A DNA stretch of 64,000 nucleotides, taken from Sphingomonas sp. GM_Shp_1 (GTDB lineage: Bacteria > Pseudomonadota > Alphaproteobacteria > Sphingomonadales > Sphingomonadaceae). The notes under the pieces are model-generated. The model was not told where the DNA came from and searched no databases. It worked only from the letters and a program-made list of their open reading frames with translations. The position numbers and the translations under genes are program-made. Of the stretch, positions 36,545 through 45,208 are shown piece after piece; positions within the stretch are counted from its first letter, which is position 1, and each line of letters starts with the position of its first letter. The stretch is from assembly GCF_026540895.1 (NCBI RefSeq), contig NZ_JALNUR010000016.1, positions 1 to 64,000 on the forward strand. Reading direction: 5' to 3'.

Positions 36545-37324
36545 ATGGCTCGCCGCCGCCAAATCTACGAAGGCAAGGCCAAGATCCTGTACGAGGGCCC
36601 CGAGCCCGGCACGCTGATCCAGTATTTCAAGGACGACGCCACCGCGTTCAATGCCCAGAAAAAGGGCACGATCAACGGCAAGGGCGTGCTGAACAACCGC
36701 ATCTCCGAGCATGTCTTCACCATGCTCGACCATATCGGCGTGCCGACCCACTTCATCCGCCGCCTGAACATGCGCGAGCAGCTGATCCGCCAGGTCGAGA
36801 TCGTGCCGATCGAGGTCGTGGTGCGCAACGTCGCGGCGGGCTCGCTGTCCAAGCGTCTCGGCATCGAAGAGGGCGTGAAGCTGCCCCGCACGATCATCGA
36901 ATATTATTACAAGGACGATGCGCTGGGCGACCCGATGGTCACCGACGAGCATATCGCCTGCTTCGGCTGGGCCAGCCAGGAAGAGATGCACGACATCGCC
37001 GACCTGGCGATCCGCGTGAACGACTTCCTGTCGGGCATGTTCGCCGCGATCGGCATCCGCCTGGTCGACTTCAAGCTGGAATTCGGTCGCATCTGGGACA
37101 ACGACTTCGGTCGCATCATCCTGGCCGACGAGATCAGCCCCGATGGCTGCCGCCTGTGGGACATGACCACCAACGAGAAGCTGGACAAGGATCGCTTCCG
37201 TCGCGACCTGGGCGGCGAGGTCGAGGCCTATCAGGAAGTGGCGCGCCGTCTGGGCCTGCTGCCCGAGGGGGGCGACACCGCCGTCCTCGACCTGGAAGAA
37301 CATCGCAAGAGCCGGGGCAAGTAA
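36545..37324 (+). CDS. purC: Phosphoribosylaminoimidazole-succinocarboxamide synthase
   Basis: A 259-residue SAICAR synthetase of de novo purine synthesis, condensing CAIR with aspartate using ATP. Motifs: [74 protein letters not shown]. Its stop overlaps the purS start by 1 nt (TAATG), making a purC-purS-purQ operon. An ATG 545-type start with GGGGACC upstream is convincing. Confidence 0.96.
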   Translation: MARRRQIYEGKAKILYEGPEPGTLIQYFKDDATAFNAQKKGTINGKGVLNNRISEHVFTMLDHIGVPTHFIRRLNMREQLIRQVEIVPIEVVVRNVAAGSLSKRLGIEEGVKLPRTIIEYYYKDDALGDPMVTDEHIACFGWASQEEMHDIADLAIRVNDFLSGMFAAIGIRLVDFKLEFGRIWDNDFGRIILADEISPDGCRLWDMTTNEKLDKDRFRRDLGGEVEAYQEVARRLGLLPEGGDTAVLDLEEHRKSRGK

Positions 37325-37554
37325 TGAAGCTGAAGATTTTCGTCACCCTGAAGCCCGGCGTGCTCGACCCGCAGGGCAAGGCGATCCAGCACGCGCTGGG
37401 CAGCCTGGGCTTTGCCGGCGTCGATGACGTGCGCGCGGGCAAGCTGATCGAGATGGAGGTCGCCGACACGACGACCGACGCGCAGATCGACGAGATGTGC
37501 CGCCAGTTGCTCGCCAACACCGTGATCGAGAATTACCGGGTGGAGCGCGCCTGA
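37324..37554 (+). CDS. purS: Phosphoribosylformylglycinamidine synthase subunit PurS
   Basis: A 76-residue small subunit of FGAM synthase that bridges PurL and the glutaminase PurQ. The family pattern [19 protein letters not shown] and [14 protein letters not shown] is clear. It overlaps purC by 1 nt and purQ by 1 nt. Its presence shows the organism uses the small PurL/PurS/PurQ complex rather than the large PurL of enterobacteria; purL is not in the window. Confidence 0.95.
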   Translation: MKLKIFVTLKPGVLDPQGKAIQHALGSLGFAGVDDVRAGKLIEMEVADTTTDAQIDEMCRQLLANTVIENYRVERA

Positions 37555-38222
37555 TGAAGACCGCAGTCATCGTCTTTCCGGGCTCGAACTGCGACCGCGA
37601 CCTCGCCGTCGCGCTGGAGGCGGTGACGGGCGTCAAGCCGGCCATGGTCTGGCACGGCGACAGCGAACTCCCTGAGGGGCTGGGGCTGATCGGGGTGCCG
37701 GGTGGCTTCTCTTACGGCGATTACCTGCGTTGCGGCGCGATCGCGGCCCGCTCGCCGATCATGCGCGCGGTGGTCGATGCGGCGAACAAGGGCATGCCGG
37801 TGTTCGGCGTGTGCAACGGCTTCCAGGTGCTGGCCGAAACCGGGCTGCTGCCGGGCGCGCTGATGCGCAACCGCTCGCTCAACTTCGTGTGCCGCGACGT
37901 GGACCTGGAGGTGGCGAACACCGACAGCGCCTTCACGCGCCTGTACAGCCAGGGCGAGACGATCCGCATCCCCGTCGCGCATCATGACGGCAATTATTTC
38001 GCCGATGCCGAGACGCTGGACCGGCTGGAAGGCGAAGGCCGCGTCGCCTTCCGCTATGCCGAGGACGTCAACGGCTCGGCCCGGGGCATCGCGGGCGTGC
38101 TGAACGAGAAGCGCAACGTGCTGGGCATGATGCCCCACCCCGAACGCCGCATCGAAGCCGCGCACGGCGGCGACCATGGCCGCCGGTTGTTCGAAGGCCT
38201 GCTGAAGATGGTCGGGGCATAA
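37554..38222 (+). CDS. purQ: Phosphoribosylformylglycinamidine synthase subunit PurQ
   Basis: A 222-residue class I glutamine amidotransferase supplying ammonia to FGAM synthase. [32 protein letters not shown], the catalytic Cys in [11 protein letters not shown], and the His/Glu pair in [10 protein letters not shown] are present. Starts at the TGATG junction with purS. It is the last gene of the operon and is followed by a strong terminator. Confidence 0.96.
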   Translation: MKTAVIVFPGSNCDRDLAVALEAVTGVKPAMVWHGDSELPEGLGLIGVPGGFSYGDYLRCGAIAARSPIMRAVVDAANKGMPVFGVCNGFQVLAETGLLPGALMRNRSLNFVCRDVDLEVANTDSAFTRLYSQGETIRIPVAHHDGNYFADAETLDRLEGEGRVAFRYAEDVNGSARGIAGVLNEKRNVLGMMPHPERRIEAAHGGDHGRRLFEGLLKMVGA

Positions 38223-38233
38223 ACCCCACCTTC

Positions 38234-38263
38234 CGTTCAGCCTGAGCGAAGTCGAAGGCCACG
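38234..38263. repeat. Family A repeat, single copy (locus 3)
   Basis: One reverse-oriented unit (CCGTTCAGCCTGAGCGAAG followed by TCGAAGGCCACGGGA) 12 nt after purQ. Unlike the other loci I find no facing partner nearby. The gap 38223-38628 holds this copy, the purQ terminator, a family B element and a nested palindromic element; no gene is visible. Confidence 0.8.
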
Positions 38264-38276
38264 GGATGACATTTGA

Positions 38277-38307
38277 AAGGGGAAGCGAGGCGACTCGCTT
38301 CCCTTTT
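38277..38307 (+). terminator. Rho-independent terminator of purCSQ
   Basis: A perfect 13-bp stem (AAAGGGAAGCGAG with CTCGCTTCCCTTT) over GCGA, ending in TTTT, 55 nt after the purQ stop. Confidence 0.85.
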
Positions 38308-38315
38308 CATTGGAG

Positions 38316-38617
38316 TTCACGCGAAGCCGCGATGACGCGAAGATTATTAGAGCGGGATGACATCAGGTTGATCCACCCCTCCCCTGAAGGGGAGGGGCTC
38401 GGCTCGGGTCGACTCCATGTCATCCCGCTCTAAGGAGATTTGTTCGCGCAGAGGCGCGGAAGACGCAGAGAGGGGGGGTATGCAGCGGCAGCTGCATGAC
38501 TCTTTCACAAGCCTGAGTGAGGCAGGAAGACATCTCCAAAGACGAGACACCTCCGCGTTCTCCGCGCCTCCGCGCGAACCAACCTTCCTCTTCGCGTCAT
38601 CGCGGCTTCGCGCGAAC
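38316..38617. repeat. Family B nested inverted repeat (locus 2), interrupted
   Basis: Outer arms TTCACGCGAAGCCGCGATGA (38316) and TTCGCGTCATCGCGGCTTCG (from 38591); inner arms TTCGCGCAGAGGCGCGGAAG (38443) and TTCTCCGCGCCTCCGCGCGA (to about 38577). On the left side the two modules, adjacent at 19.5 kb, are separated by a 90-nt palindromic element at 38346-38435. Confidence 0.82.
38346..38435. mobile_element. MITE-like palindromic element with putative 5-bp target duplication
   Basis: Perfect 17-bp terminal inverted repeats (TTAGAGCGGGATGACAT at 38347-38363 and its complement at 38417-38433) surround a central perfect hairpin CCCCTCCCC-TGAA-GGGGAGGGG (38376-38397). AGATT occurs directly on both flanks (38341-38345 and 38436-38440). 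The same family B sequence near 19540 is uninterrupted and reads AAGATTTTGTTCGCG. No coding capacity. Interpreted as insertion of a small non-autonomous element; no matching transposase is in the window. Confidence 0.6.
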
Positions 38618-38628
38618 TCGAAACCAAC

Positions 38629-39363
38629 TCAGACCCGCGCCCGGAACGGCGTGAAGTCCGTCCCCTCGTCAAACACATCCACCCCCTCGGCCCGCTTCAG
38701 CCAGCCGACGATCAGATAGGTCACCGGGGTCAGGATCACCTCCCAGCCCACCTTCAGCGCCCATTGGGTGAACAGCACCACGATCACCAGATGCGTCGTC
38801 CATCCCTCCGCCCCCCAGAAGGCCAGCGGATAGAAGATCAGGCTGTCCACCCCCTGCCCCACCAGCGTCGAGCCGATGGTCCGCGACCAGAGGTGCCGTC
38901 CGCCGGTCCATACCTTCATCCGCGCCATGACATAGGCATTGGTGAACTCACCCGCCCAGAAGGCGCAGACGCTGGCGAAGACGATACGCGGCACCTGCCC
39001 GAAGATCACCTCATAGGCCGCCTGGTTGGTCCAGGTCGGCGCCGGGGGCAGCTTGACGACGACGAAGCTCATGAACGCCATGAACAGCACGGCCGCCGTC
39101 CCCGCCCAGATCACCCGCCGGGCCCGAGCATAGCCGTAAACCTCGGTCAGCACGTCGCCGATGACATAACTCAGCGGAAAGAACAGGATGCCCGCCCCGA
39201 ACGGCCATTCGCCCACTACCGGCAAGGTGATGACCGCGACCTTGCCCGCGCCGATGACGTTGGACAGCAGCAGGATGGTGACGAACGCCGCCATGACGAA
39301 GTCGAACCAGCGGAACGCGCCCCGTTCCATGTCGCGGTCCGCGACCACCCGTTCCACGCTCAT
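38629..39363 (-). CDS. Queuosine-precursor transporter (VUT/YhhQ family)
   Basis: A 244-residue inner-membrane protein with about six TM helices (FVMAAFVTILLLSNVIGAG, GAGILFFPLSYVIGDVLTEV, VIWAGTAAVLFMAFMSFVVV and others). The segment FFPLSYVIGDVLTEVYGYARAR is the family signature; E. coli YhhQ imports 7-cyano-7-deazaguanine for queuosine synthesis. A GGGGCAGGGG purine run precedes ATG 39363. The neighbouring tRNA-Arg is not a queuosine tRNA, so the linkage is incidental. Confidence 0.92.
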   Translation of the reverse strand: MSVERVVADRDMERGAFRWFDFVMAAFVTILLLSNVIGAGKVAVITLPVVGEWPFGAGILFFPLSYVIGDVLTEVYGYARARRVIWAGTAAVLFMAFMSFVVVKLPPAPTWTNQAAYEVIFGQVPRIVFASVCAFWAGEFTNAYVMARMKVWTGGRHLWSRTIGSTLVGQGVDSLIFYPLAFWGAEGWTTHLVIVVLFTQWALKVGWEVILTPVTYLIVGWLKRAEGVDVFDEGTDFTPFRARV

Positions 39364-39447
39364 ACCCCTGCCCCTTCGCGCCGTTCGGATCGGTATTTAT
39401 CGCCATTCCCAACCCAAGCAAACCGCGCTAGGAACCCCGCCATCCGC

Positions 39448-39524
39448 GCGTCCGTAGCTCAGTTGGATAGAGCAAGGAGCTTCTACCTCCTCGGTCGGGG
39501 GTTCGAATCCCTCCGGGCGCGCCA
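39448..39524 (+). tRNA. tRNA-Arg (anticodon UCU)
   Basis: A 77-nt cloverleaf with acceptor GCGTCCG/CGGGCGC, D-stem GCTC/GAGC, anticodon stem AGGAG/CTCCT with loop CTTCTAC (anticodon TCT), T-arm with TTCGAAT, discriminator G and encoded CCA. It decodes AGA (and AGG by wobble), rare codons in this GC-rich genome. Confidence 0.95.
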
Positions 39525-39542
39525 ATCCCTCCATCCGCAACG

Positions 39543-39575
39543 AAAAGGCGCCCCGGTGTCAGCCGAGGCGCCTTT
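39543..39575 (+). terminator. Rho-independent terminator of the tRNA
   Basis: AAAAGGCGCCCCGG with CCGAGGCGCCTTT, 19 nt after the tRNA CCA: an 8-bp main stem extended through a one-base asymmetry and ending in TTT. Confidence 0.7.
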
Positions 39576-39655
39576 GCGTATCATCTGTCAGCGGTGCCCG
39601 ACGGCACCGAATGATCCGACCGCGTTCCTGCCCCGCAGGACCCGCGAGTCCGGGA

Positions 39656-41209
39656 TCACTCCCACTCGATCGTGCCGGGGGGCTTGCTGGTATAGTCGTA
39701 GACGACGCGGTTGATGCCCTTCACCTCGTTGATGATCCGGGTCGTGACGCGCGGCAGGAAGTCGCCGGGGAAGTCGAAGGCCTGCGCCGTCATCCCGTCC
39801 ACCGAGGTCACCGCGCGCAGCGCCAGCACCGAGTCGTACGTGCGGCCATCGCCCATCACGCCGACCGAACGGACCGGCAGCAGCACCGCGAAGGCTTGCC
39901 AGATGGCATCGTACAGCCCGGCCTTGCGGATTTCCTCCAGATAGATGGCATCTGCCTTGCGCAGGATGTCGCAGCGCTCGCGGGTCACCTCGCCGGGGAT
40001 GCGGATGGCCAGGCCTGGTCCGGGGAACGGGTGGCGACCGACGAACACATCGGGCAGGCCCAGCTCGCGGCCGAGGACGCGGACCTCGTCCTTGAACAGC
40101 TCGCGAAGCGGCTCGACCAGCTTCATGTTCATGCGCTCCGGGAGACCGCCGACATTGTGGTGGCTCTTGATCGTCACCGACGGACCGCCGGTGAAGCTGA
40201 CGCTCTCGATCACGTCGGGGTAGAGCGTGCCCTGGGCCAGGAACTCGGCCCCGCCAATCTTCTTGGCCTCGGCCTCGAACACGTCGATGAAGGTCTTGCC
40301 GATAAACTTGCGCTTGGCTTCCGGGTCGGTGACGCCCGCCAGGCCGTCCATGAACAGATCCTGCGCGTCCACATGGACCAGCGGGATATTGTAATGGCCA
40401 CGGAACAGGCTGACGACCTGCTCGGCCTCGCCCTGGCGCAGGATGCCGCCATCGACGAACACGCAGGTCAACTGGTCGCCGATCGCCTCATGGATCAGTA
40501 GCGCCGCCACCGACGAGTCGACCCCGCCGGACAGGCCGCAGATCACCTTGCCCGTCCCGACCTGCTCGCGGATCTCGGCGATCTTGGCGGTGCGGAACTC
40601 GGCCATGGTCCAGTCGCCCGATAGCCCGGCGACATGGCGGACGAAATTGGCGATCAGCTTGGCGCCATCGGGCGTGTGCACGACCTCGGGGTGGAACTGC
40701 ATCGCATAGATGCGGCGCTCGTCATTGGCGATGATCGCATAAGGCGCACCCGGGCTGGTCGCGACGACACGGAAGCCCGGCGCCAGCGCGGTCACCTTGT
40801 CGCCATGGCTCATCCAGACCTGATGCCGCTCGCCGGTCTGCCACAGCCCGTCGAACAGGGTGCACTCGTCCTCGACGGTGATGAACGCCTCACCGAACTC
40901 GCCGCTGTCACCCTTCTCGACCTGGCCACCCAGTTGCTGGGTCAGCGCCTGCTGGCCATAGCAGATGCCGAGCATCGGCAGGCCGCTGTCGAGGATCGCC
41001 TGCGGGATGCGCGGACTCGTCTCGTCCACCACCGAGGCGGGGCCGCCGGAGAGGATGACGGCGGCGGGGTTGATCCGCGCGAAGGCTTCACCGGCCGATT
41101 GGAAGGGCACGATCTCGCTATAGACCCCCGCCTCGCGCACGCGGCGCGCGATGAGTTGGGTGACCTGGCTGCCGAAATCGACGATGAGGATGCTGTCGGG
41201 GTGCTCCAT
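39656..41209 (-). CDS. guaA: GMP synthase (glutamine-hydrolysing)
   Basis: A 517-residue enzyme converting XMP to GMP with glutamine and ATP. The N-terminal glutaminase has [16 protein letters not shown] (catalytic Cys near 88) and [10 protein letters not shown] with the His/Glu pair; the synthetase domain has the PP-loop [20 protein letters not shown]; the C-terminal dimerisation domain ends [14 protein letters not shown]. All parts are intact and the length is typical. Confidence 0.97.
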   Translation of the reverse strand: MEHPDSILIVDFGSQVTQLIARRVREAGVYSEIVPFQSAGEAFARINPAAVILSGGPASVVDETSPRIPQAILDSGLPMLGICYGQQALTQQLGGQVEKGDSGEFGEAFITVEDECTLFDGLWQTGERHQVWMSHGDKVTALAPGFRVVATSPGAPYAIIANDERRIYAMQFHPEVVHTPDGAKLIANFVRHVAGLSGDWTMAEFRTAKIAEIREQVGTGKVICGLSGGVDSSVAALLIHEAIGDQLTCVFVDGGILRQGEAEQVVSLFRGHYNIPLVHVDAQDLFMDGLAGVTDPEAKRKFIGKTFIDVFEAEAKKIGGAEFLAQGTLYPDVIESVSFTGGPSVTIKSHHNVGGLPERMNMKLVEPLRELFKDEVRVLGRELGLPDVFVGRHPFPGPGLAIRIPGEVTRERCDILRKADAIYLEEIRKAGLYDAIWQAFAVLLPVRSVGVMGDGRTYDSVLALRAVTSVDGMTAQAFDFPGDFLPRVTTRIINEVKGINRVVYDYTSKPPGTIEWE

Positions 41210-41241
41210 GGCGGTCCGATAGCGATGTCTTTGTCGAAAAT

Positions 41242-41787
41242 CTACCGGGCGGCGATGCTTTCCACCGGGTCGATCGCGATCATCCGCACCGCCTGTGAAT
41301 CGACACGGCAGCGGAACGGGCGGACGCCTTCGACGGCGTTCGCTTGCTCGCGCAGACGCAGCGTCCCGCGCACGAGCAACCCGTCGCCGAGCGGATCGAC
41401 GGATGCCACCTGGTCAAGCAGGGCATGGGCGTGGCTTCGCTTCGCCTCCCCCTCCGCCGCCAGGATACAGGCGCGGACGGCGGCCTCGTCGTCGATCTCG
41501 GCACGGGGCGCGGAGGGGGTTTCCACCGCGCGGACGGGTGTGGCCGGATCGGCCCCGGGCGCGCTTCCCGGCCGGGAGGTCCCGGGCTGGCGGCCCGCCG
41601 CCTGCAAGCCCATCCCCGCCGCCAGCAACGCCGCCGTGCCGATCGGGTCCACCCGGTTCTGGTCTCGCTGATAATAGAGCGAGGTAGCCGTCGGCGTGGC
41701 GATGCCGGGGTTCCAGTTCGTCCGGGTGGCACAGGCGGATAGCGATGCGATCGCCGTCAAACTCGCGATGGTCGTGATCTTGCGCAT
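41242..41787 (-). CDS. Lipoprotein of unknown function
   Basis: A 181-residue protein with a lipoprotein signal ([10 protein letters not shown], lipobox LSAC at about residue 19). The middle is Pro/Gly/Ala-rich; the C-terminal half ([20 protein letters not shown], then [15 protein letters not shown]) may form a small domain with two Cys. Shine-Dalgarno AGGGGG lies 6-7 nt upstream. Starts earlier than 41787 are possible in frame but would lack a signal peptide. It ends 33 nt upstream of the guaA start on the same strand. Confidence 0.75.
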   Translation of the reverse strand: MRKITTIASLTAIASLSACATRTNWNPGIATPTATSLYYQRDQNRVDPIGTAALLAAGMGLQAAGRQPGTSRPGSAPGADPATPVRAVETPSAPRAEIDDEAAVRACILAAEGEAKRSHAHALLDQVASVDPLGDGLLVRGTLRLREQANAVEGVRPFRCRVDSQAVRMIAIDPVESIAAR

Positions 41788-41860
41788 GATATGCCCCCTT
41801 TGTTTCGCAGGAGAAACGAAGACTCCTTTCAGATTGCTGAACGCCGCGACCGGGCACGCC

Positions 41861-41998
41861 CCTCCCGCAGGCGGGAGGGGATGGGGGAGGGAAGGCCACA
41901 AGCGATGGTCTCGGTGAGACTCCCTGCCCTCCCCCGGCCCAGTTTCAGGTAAACGATGCCCCGCATCGTCTACCTGAAACTCGCCTGCGGGAGGGGGA
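41861..41998. repeat. GC-rich inverted repeat with an inner palindrome
   Basis: The outer material is a family C-like G/C block: CCCCTCCCGCAGGCGGGAGG near 41869 and CGCCTGCGGGAGGGGGAG near 41982. Between them 41941-41981 is an almost perfect 19-bp stem (AGTTTCAGGTAAACGATGC with GCATCGTCTACCTGAAACT, one mismatch, 3-nt loop). The region 41788-42064 has no gene. Confidence 0.7.
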
Positions 41999-42003
41999 GC
42001 AAG

Positions 42004-42038
42004 AAAAAAGGGCCGCCCCATTGCTGGGACGGCCCTTT
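42004..42038 (-). terminator. Rho-independent terminator after rplQ
   Basis: On the minus strand GGGCCGTCCCA and TGGGGCGGCCC pair over a short loop and are followed by a run of six T (42004-42009), about 27 nt after the rplQ stop. Confidence 0.8.
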
Positions 42039-42064
42039 CTCAAAGGTCTTCGAGGCAGCGCGAG

Positions 42065-42487
42065 TTACGCGGCTTCGTCGAAATCTTCCTCGTTCATGAC
42101 CGGACCCGAATCCTGGCCCTTCGCCGAGACGTCGCGGTCGACGAACTCGATGATCGCCATCGGCGAGGCGTCCGATGCGCGGATGCCGGCCTTGATGATG
42201 CGGGTATAGCCGCCGTTGCGATCCGCATAGCGCGACGCCAGCGTGTCGAACAGCTTCACCAGCTGTGCGTCGTCGAGCAGGCGGGCATGGGCCAGACGAC
42301 GGTTGGAGAGACCGCCCTTCTTCGCCAGGGTCACCAGCTTTTCGACGTAGGGACGCAGTTCCTTCGCCTTGGCGACGGTGGTGGTGATCTGCTCGTGCTT
42401 GATCAGCGCGGCCGCCATGTTGCGGAAGAGCGCGATACGATGAGCCGAGGTACGTTGCAGCTTACGGCCGCCGACGCGATGACGCAT
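42065..42487 (-). CDS. rplQ: 50S ribosomal protein L17
   Basis: A 140-residue large-subunit protein beginning [20 protein letters not shown] and containing [31 protein letters not shown]. It has a 20-25 residue acidic C-terminal tail (ending EEDFDEAA) typical of alphaproteobacterial L17. It follows rpoA by 255 nt, an unusually long gap for this gene pair, filled with hairpins and a repeat. Confidence 0.97.
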   Translation of the reverse strand: MRHRVGGRKLQRTSAHRIALFRNMAAALIKHEQITTTVAKAKELRPYVEKLVTLAKKGGLSNRRLAHARLLDDAQLVKLFDTLASRYADRNGGYTRIIKAGIRASDASPMAIIEFVDRDVSAKGQDSGPVMNEEDFDEAA

Positions 42488-42572
42488 GGGTAGTTCCTTC
42501 GTTCGTTAAGGGGCCGTGTCACGGTACCCCAGACCTGGTGACCGTTGAGGCCGTCACCTTCGCCTATTCAAA

Positions 42573-42622
42573 TCCTCCCCAAGCTTGCTTGGGGAGGGGG
42601 ACCAGCGAAGCTGGTGGAGGGG
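42573..42622. repeat. Family C repeat between rpoA and rplQ
   Basis: A unit made of CCTCCCCAAGCTTGCTTGGGGAGG followed by ACCAGCGAAGCTGGT and GGAGGGG, that is, two small hairpins. The same design occurs at 45209-45253 and its complement at 45275-45321. It lies in the rpoA-rplQ gap, together with hairpins GGGTCGC/GCGACCC (42672-42691) and CGCGGATAGC/GCTATCCGCG (42714-42736). Confidence 0.75.
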
Positions 42623-42742
42623 CCGGGCCGAAGGACCGGATCACGGCAAAGCCGCGATCCTGACGTCGAACGGGTCGCCCGTAAGCGACCCGCCGGCCGG
42701 GCTTTCGCCGTCTCGCGGATAGCATCGCTATCCGCGTGCGGC

Positions 42743-43807
42743 TCAGCCCATGATCTCCTGTTCCAGCTTCTTGGCCATTTCCTCGATATTCTCGGGCGGC
42801 CAGCCGGGGATTTCCATGCCCAGGCGCAGACCCATGGACGACAGCACTTCCTTGATCTCGTTCAGCGACTTGCGGCCGAAATTGGGAGTGCGCAGCATCT
42901 CGGCTTCGGTCTTGCCGACCAAATCGCCGATATAGATGATGTTGTCGTTCTTGAGGCAGTTCGCCGAACGCACCGACAGTTCCAGCTCGTCGACCTTCTT
43001 GAGAAGGTAACGGTTGATCTGCTGCGCGTCGCTCTGCGGCTCGCCACCGGCGGCGGGGATCGCCGCCTGGCCCACGGGGGCCGCGCGGGTGAGCGCCGAG
43101 TCGTCGAAGTGCACGAACAGCGCCAGCTGGTCCTGGAGGATGCGCGCGGCATAGGCCACGGCGTCTTCCGGGGTCACGGTGCCGTCGGTCTCGACCGAGA
43201 GCGTCAGCTTGTCATAGTCTAGGTCCTGACCGACGCGGGTCGGGTCCACCTTGTACGACACCTGGCGAACCGGCGAGTAGAGCGCATCGACCGGGATCAG
43301 ACCGATCGGCGCATCGGCCGGACGGTTGGACGCGGCGGGGACATAGCCCTTCCCGATATCGGCGGTCAGCTCCATGTTGAGCGTCGCGCCTTCGTCGAGA
43401 TGGCAGATCACCAGGTCCTTGTTCATGACCTCGATATCGCCCGACACGGCGATGTCGCCGGCCTTGACGGTGGCGGGGCCGGTCGCCGACAGCTGGAGCC
43501 GCTTGGGGCCTTCGCCCTGCATGCGGATCGCGAGCTGCTTGACGTTCAGGACGATGTCGGTGACGTCTTCACGCACACCGGCCAGCGACGAGAACTCGTG
43601 CAGCACGTTCTCGATCTTGATCGAGGTGACCGCCGCGCCCTGGAGCGACGACAGGAGAACGCGACGAAGCGCGTTGCCCAGCGTCAGGCCGAAGCCACGC
43701 TCCAGCGGTTCGGCGACGAACGTCGCCTTCCGCTTGCCATCGCCGCCCTTCTTTTCGAGCGCGTTGGGCTTCTTCAGTTCCTGCCAGTTCTTTGCGTTGA
43801 CAGACAC
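42743..43807 (-). CDS. rpoA: RNA polymerase alpha subunit
   Basis: A 354-residue subunit with the N-terminal assembly domain ([44 protein letters not shown]) and C-terminal DNA/activator-binding domain ([47 protein letters not shown] in sequence). Start is GTG at 43807 with AGGGGA 5 nt upstream. Order rpsM-rpsK-rpoA-rplQ is the conserved alpha operon without rpsD. Confidence 0.97.
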   Translation of the reverse strand: MSVNAKNWQELKKPNALEKKGGDGKRKATFVAEPLERGFGLTLGNALRRVLLSSLQGAAVTSIKIENVLHEFSSLAGVREDVTDIVLNVKQLAIRMQGEGPKRLQLSATGPATVKAGDIAVSGDIEVMNKDLVICHLDEGATLNMELTADIGKGYVPAASNRPADAPIGLIPVDALYSPVRQVSYKVDPTRVGQDLDYDKLTLSVETDGTVTPEDAVAYAARILQDQLALFVHFDDSALTRAAPVGQAAIPAAGGEPQSDAQQINRYLLKKVDELELSVRSANCLKNDNIIYIGDLVGKTEAEMLRTPNFGRKSLNEIKEVLSSMGLRLGMEIPGWPPENIEEMAKKLEQEIMG

Positions 43808-43895
43808 GTGGTTCCCCTGAGTTATGGGCCGGAACGGGGACGGTTCCAGCCGTGGAGAGAGGCATGGCCGACTCGTCAGCCGGCCATGGGAAGCA

Positions 43896-44285
43896 TCAGA
43901 CGCGGCGACGCTTGGAAGGCCGCACGCCGTTGTGCGGGATCGAGGTCACGTCACGGATCGAGGTGATCTGGAAACCGACCGCCTGCAGCGCGCGAAGCGC
44001 CGACTCGCGGCCCGAACCCGGGCCCTTCACTTCGACTTCCAGGGTACGAACGCCATGCTCGGCGGCCTTCTTGCCCGCGTCCTCGGCAGCGACCTGGGCC
44101 GCATACGGGGTCGACTTGCGCGAGCCCTTGAAGCCCATCATGCCGGCCGACGACCACGAAATGGCATTGCCCTGCGCGTCGGTGATGGTGATCATGGTGT
44201 TGTTGAAGCTGGCGTTCACATGAGCGACGCCGGCGGTGATGTTCTTGCGCTCGCGACGGCGAATGCGCTGCGGTTCACGTGCCAT
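43896..44285 (-). CDS. rpsK: 30S ribosomal protein S11
   Basis: A 129-residue small-subunit protein: [60 protein letters not shown] at the C-terminus with the Asn-Gly that is isoaspartylated in some species. It lies 88 nt upstream of rpoA and 106 nt after rpsM. Confidence 0.97.
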   Translation of the reverse strand: MAREPQRIRRRERKNITAGVAHVNASFNNTMITITDAQGNAISWSSAGMMGFKGSRKSTPYAAQVAAEDAGKKAAEHGVRTLEVEVKGPGSGRESALRALQAVGFQITSIRDVTSIPHNGVRPSKRRRV

Positions 44286-44359
44286 TGAATTCTATCCTGA
44301 CCTGTATCTCTGATGCGGAGAGCGGGAAGCAGTCTGCCTCGCGCCGCCCTCCGGCGGAG

Positions 44360-44400
44360 AAGAAGTGATTTTCGTCCCCCGGACGAAAATCTTACTTCTT
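44360..44400 (-). other. Strong hairpin at the rpsM 3' end
   Basis: On the minus strand AAGAAGT and GATTTTCGTCC pair with GGACGAAAATC and ACTTCTT (11-bp perfect stem, 2-nt bulge, then 7 bp) over a 3-nt loop. The 5' arm includes the last two rpsM codons and stop. There is no U-tract. It may regulate processing or partial termination between rpsM and rpsK. Confidence 0.6.
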
Positions 44401-44760
44401 CTTGCCCGCGATCGGCTTGGCCTTGCCCTTGCGGGTGCGCGCATTGGTGTGCGTGCGCTGGCCGCGGACCGGCAGGCCCTTGCGGTGACGCAGGCCGCGA
44501 TAGCAGGCCAGGTCCATCAGGCGCTTGATGTTCATCGCGGTTTCGCGACGCAGATCGCCTTCCACCGTGTGATCGGCGTCGATGGCTTCACGGATCTGGA
44601 GCACTTCCTGATCCGACAGGTCCTGGACGCGACGATCTTCGGCGATGTTCAGCTTGGCAGTGATCTGCTTCGCCTTGGCCGGGCCGATGCCGTGGATATA
44701 GGTCAGCGCGATCAGAACGCGCTTGTTGGTCGGGATGTTGACACCCGCGATACGTGCCAT
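44392..44760 (-). CDS. rpsM: 30S ribosomal protein S13
   Basis: A 122-residue small-subunit protein ([53 protein letters not shown]) ending in a Lys-rich tail. First gene of the rpsM-rpsK-rpoA-rplQ operon in this window. In most bacteria secY, adk or rpmJ lie directly upstream; here a small membrane protein gene and a two-component system do, and a promoter is found 130 nt upstream. Confidence 0.97.
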   Translation of the reverse strand: MARIAGVNIPTNKRVLIALTYIHGIGPAKAKQITAKLNIAEDRRVQDLSDQEVLQIREAIDADHTVEGDLRRETAMNIKRLMDLACYRGLRHRKGLPVRGQRTHTNARTRKGKAKPIAGKKK

Positions 44761-44893
44761 GAAATTTGTTCTCCTAGCTCCACGAAGCATGGCATGGCCG
44801 CACATGCTCCATCTCAACGCGATGGTTCCGCCACGCACGATCGCGACGCCCGCAAATCGCGCGTCGTCAAATCGGGGGTGGTGGAAGGATGGT

Positions 44894-44922
44894 CAGTTAG
44901 GGCCCGCGAAACCCTCTGTCAA
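44894..44922 (-). promoter_or_regulatory. Sigma70-type promoter of the rpsM operon
   Basis: On the minus strand TTGACA (44917-44922), a 17-nt spacer and TAACTG (44894-44899). The -35 hexamer is consensus and the spacer ideal; the -10 is weaker. Transcription would start near 44887, giving a leader of about 125 nt before rpsM. The -35 overlaps the stop codon of the upstream small membrane protein gene. Confidence 0.75.
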
Positions 44923-45167
44923 GCGATCGGTTCCCGAAACCTCGTCGATTGCACCCGGCGAAGCGTCAACCAGCGACGAAAGGAGACGATCGCCCAGATG
45001 ATCTCCACCACGCCGAACGGCCAGGCGCCCTGGAGAAAGCCATAAGCCGATCCCGCGATGCAGCCCAGGACGAAGCCCAGCGTCCACCAATGCGACCCCG
45101 CCTCCATCGCATAGCAGACCAGCGTGAAGGACACGGCGGCAAGGCCGAACAGGGAAAGCGAATCCAT
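44919..45167 (-). CDS. Small integral membrane protein
   Basis: An 82-residue protein with three hydrophobic segments: LFGLAAVSFTLVCYAME, WWTLGFVLGCIAGSAYGFL and GVVEIIWAIVSFRRWL, predicted to lie in the inner membrane. The VVEIIWA-h-VSFRRW end recurs in small alphaproteobacterial membrane proteins of unknown function. The 3' end carries the rpsM promoter -35. ATG 45167 is chosen because upstream codons look non-coding. Confidence 0.7.
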   Translation of the reverse strand: MDSLSLFGLAAVSFTLVCYAMEAGSHWWTLGFVLGCIAGSAYGFLQGAWPFGVVEIIWAIVSFRRWLTLRRVQSTRFREPIA

Positions 45168-45208
45168 GGGCGGGATGTAACCGCCTGAAGCGGTAGGGCA
45201 AACCCCAT

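Noticed and set aside
38346..38435. A rho-independent terminator only
   Set aside because: The central hairpin alone could be one, but the 17-bp outer repeats, flanking AGATT and the uninterrupted copy at 19.5 kb fit an inserted element better; the purQ terminator is already at 38277-38307.
39448..39575. tRNA-Arg as an attachment site for an integrated element
   Set aside because: No integrase, no repeated tRNA 3' end and only housekeeping genes on both sides.
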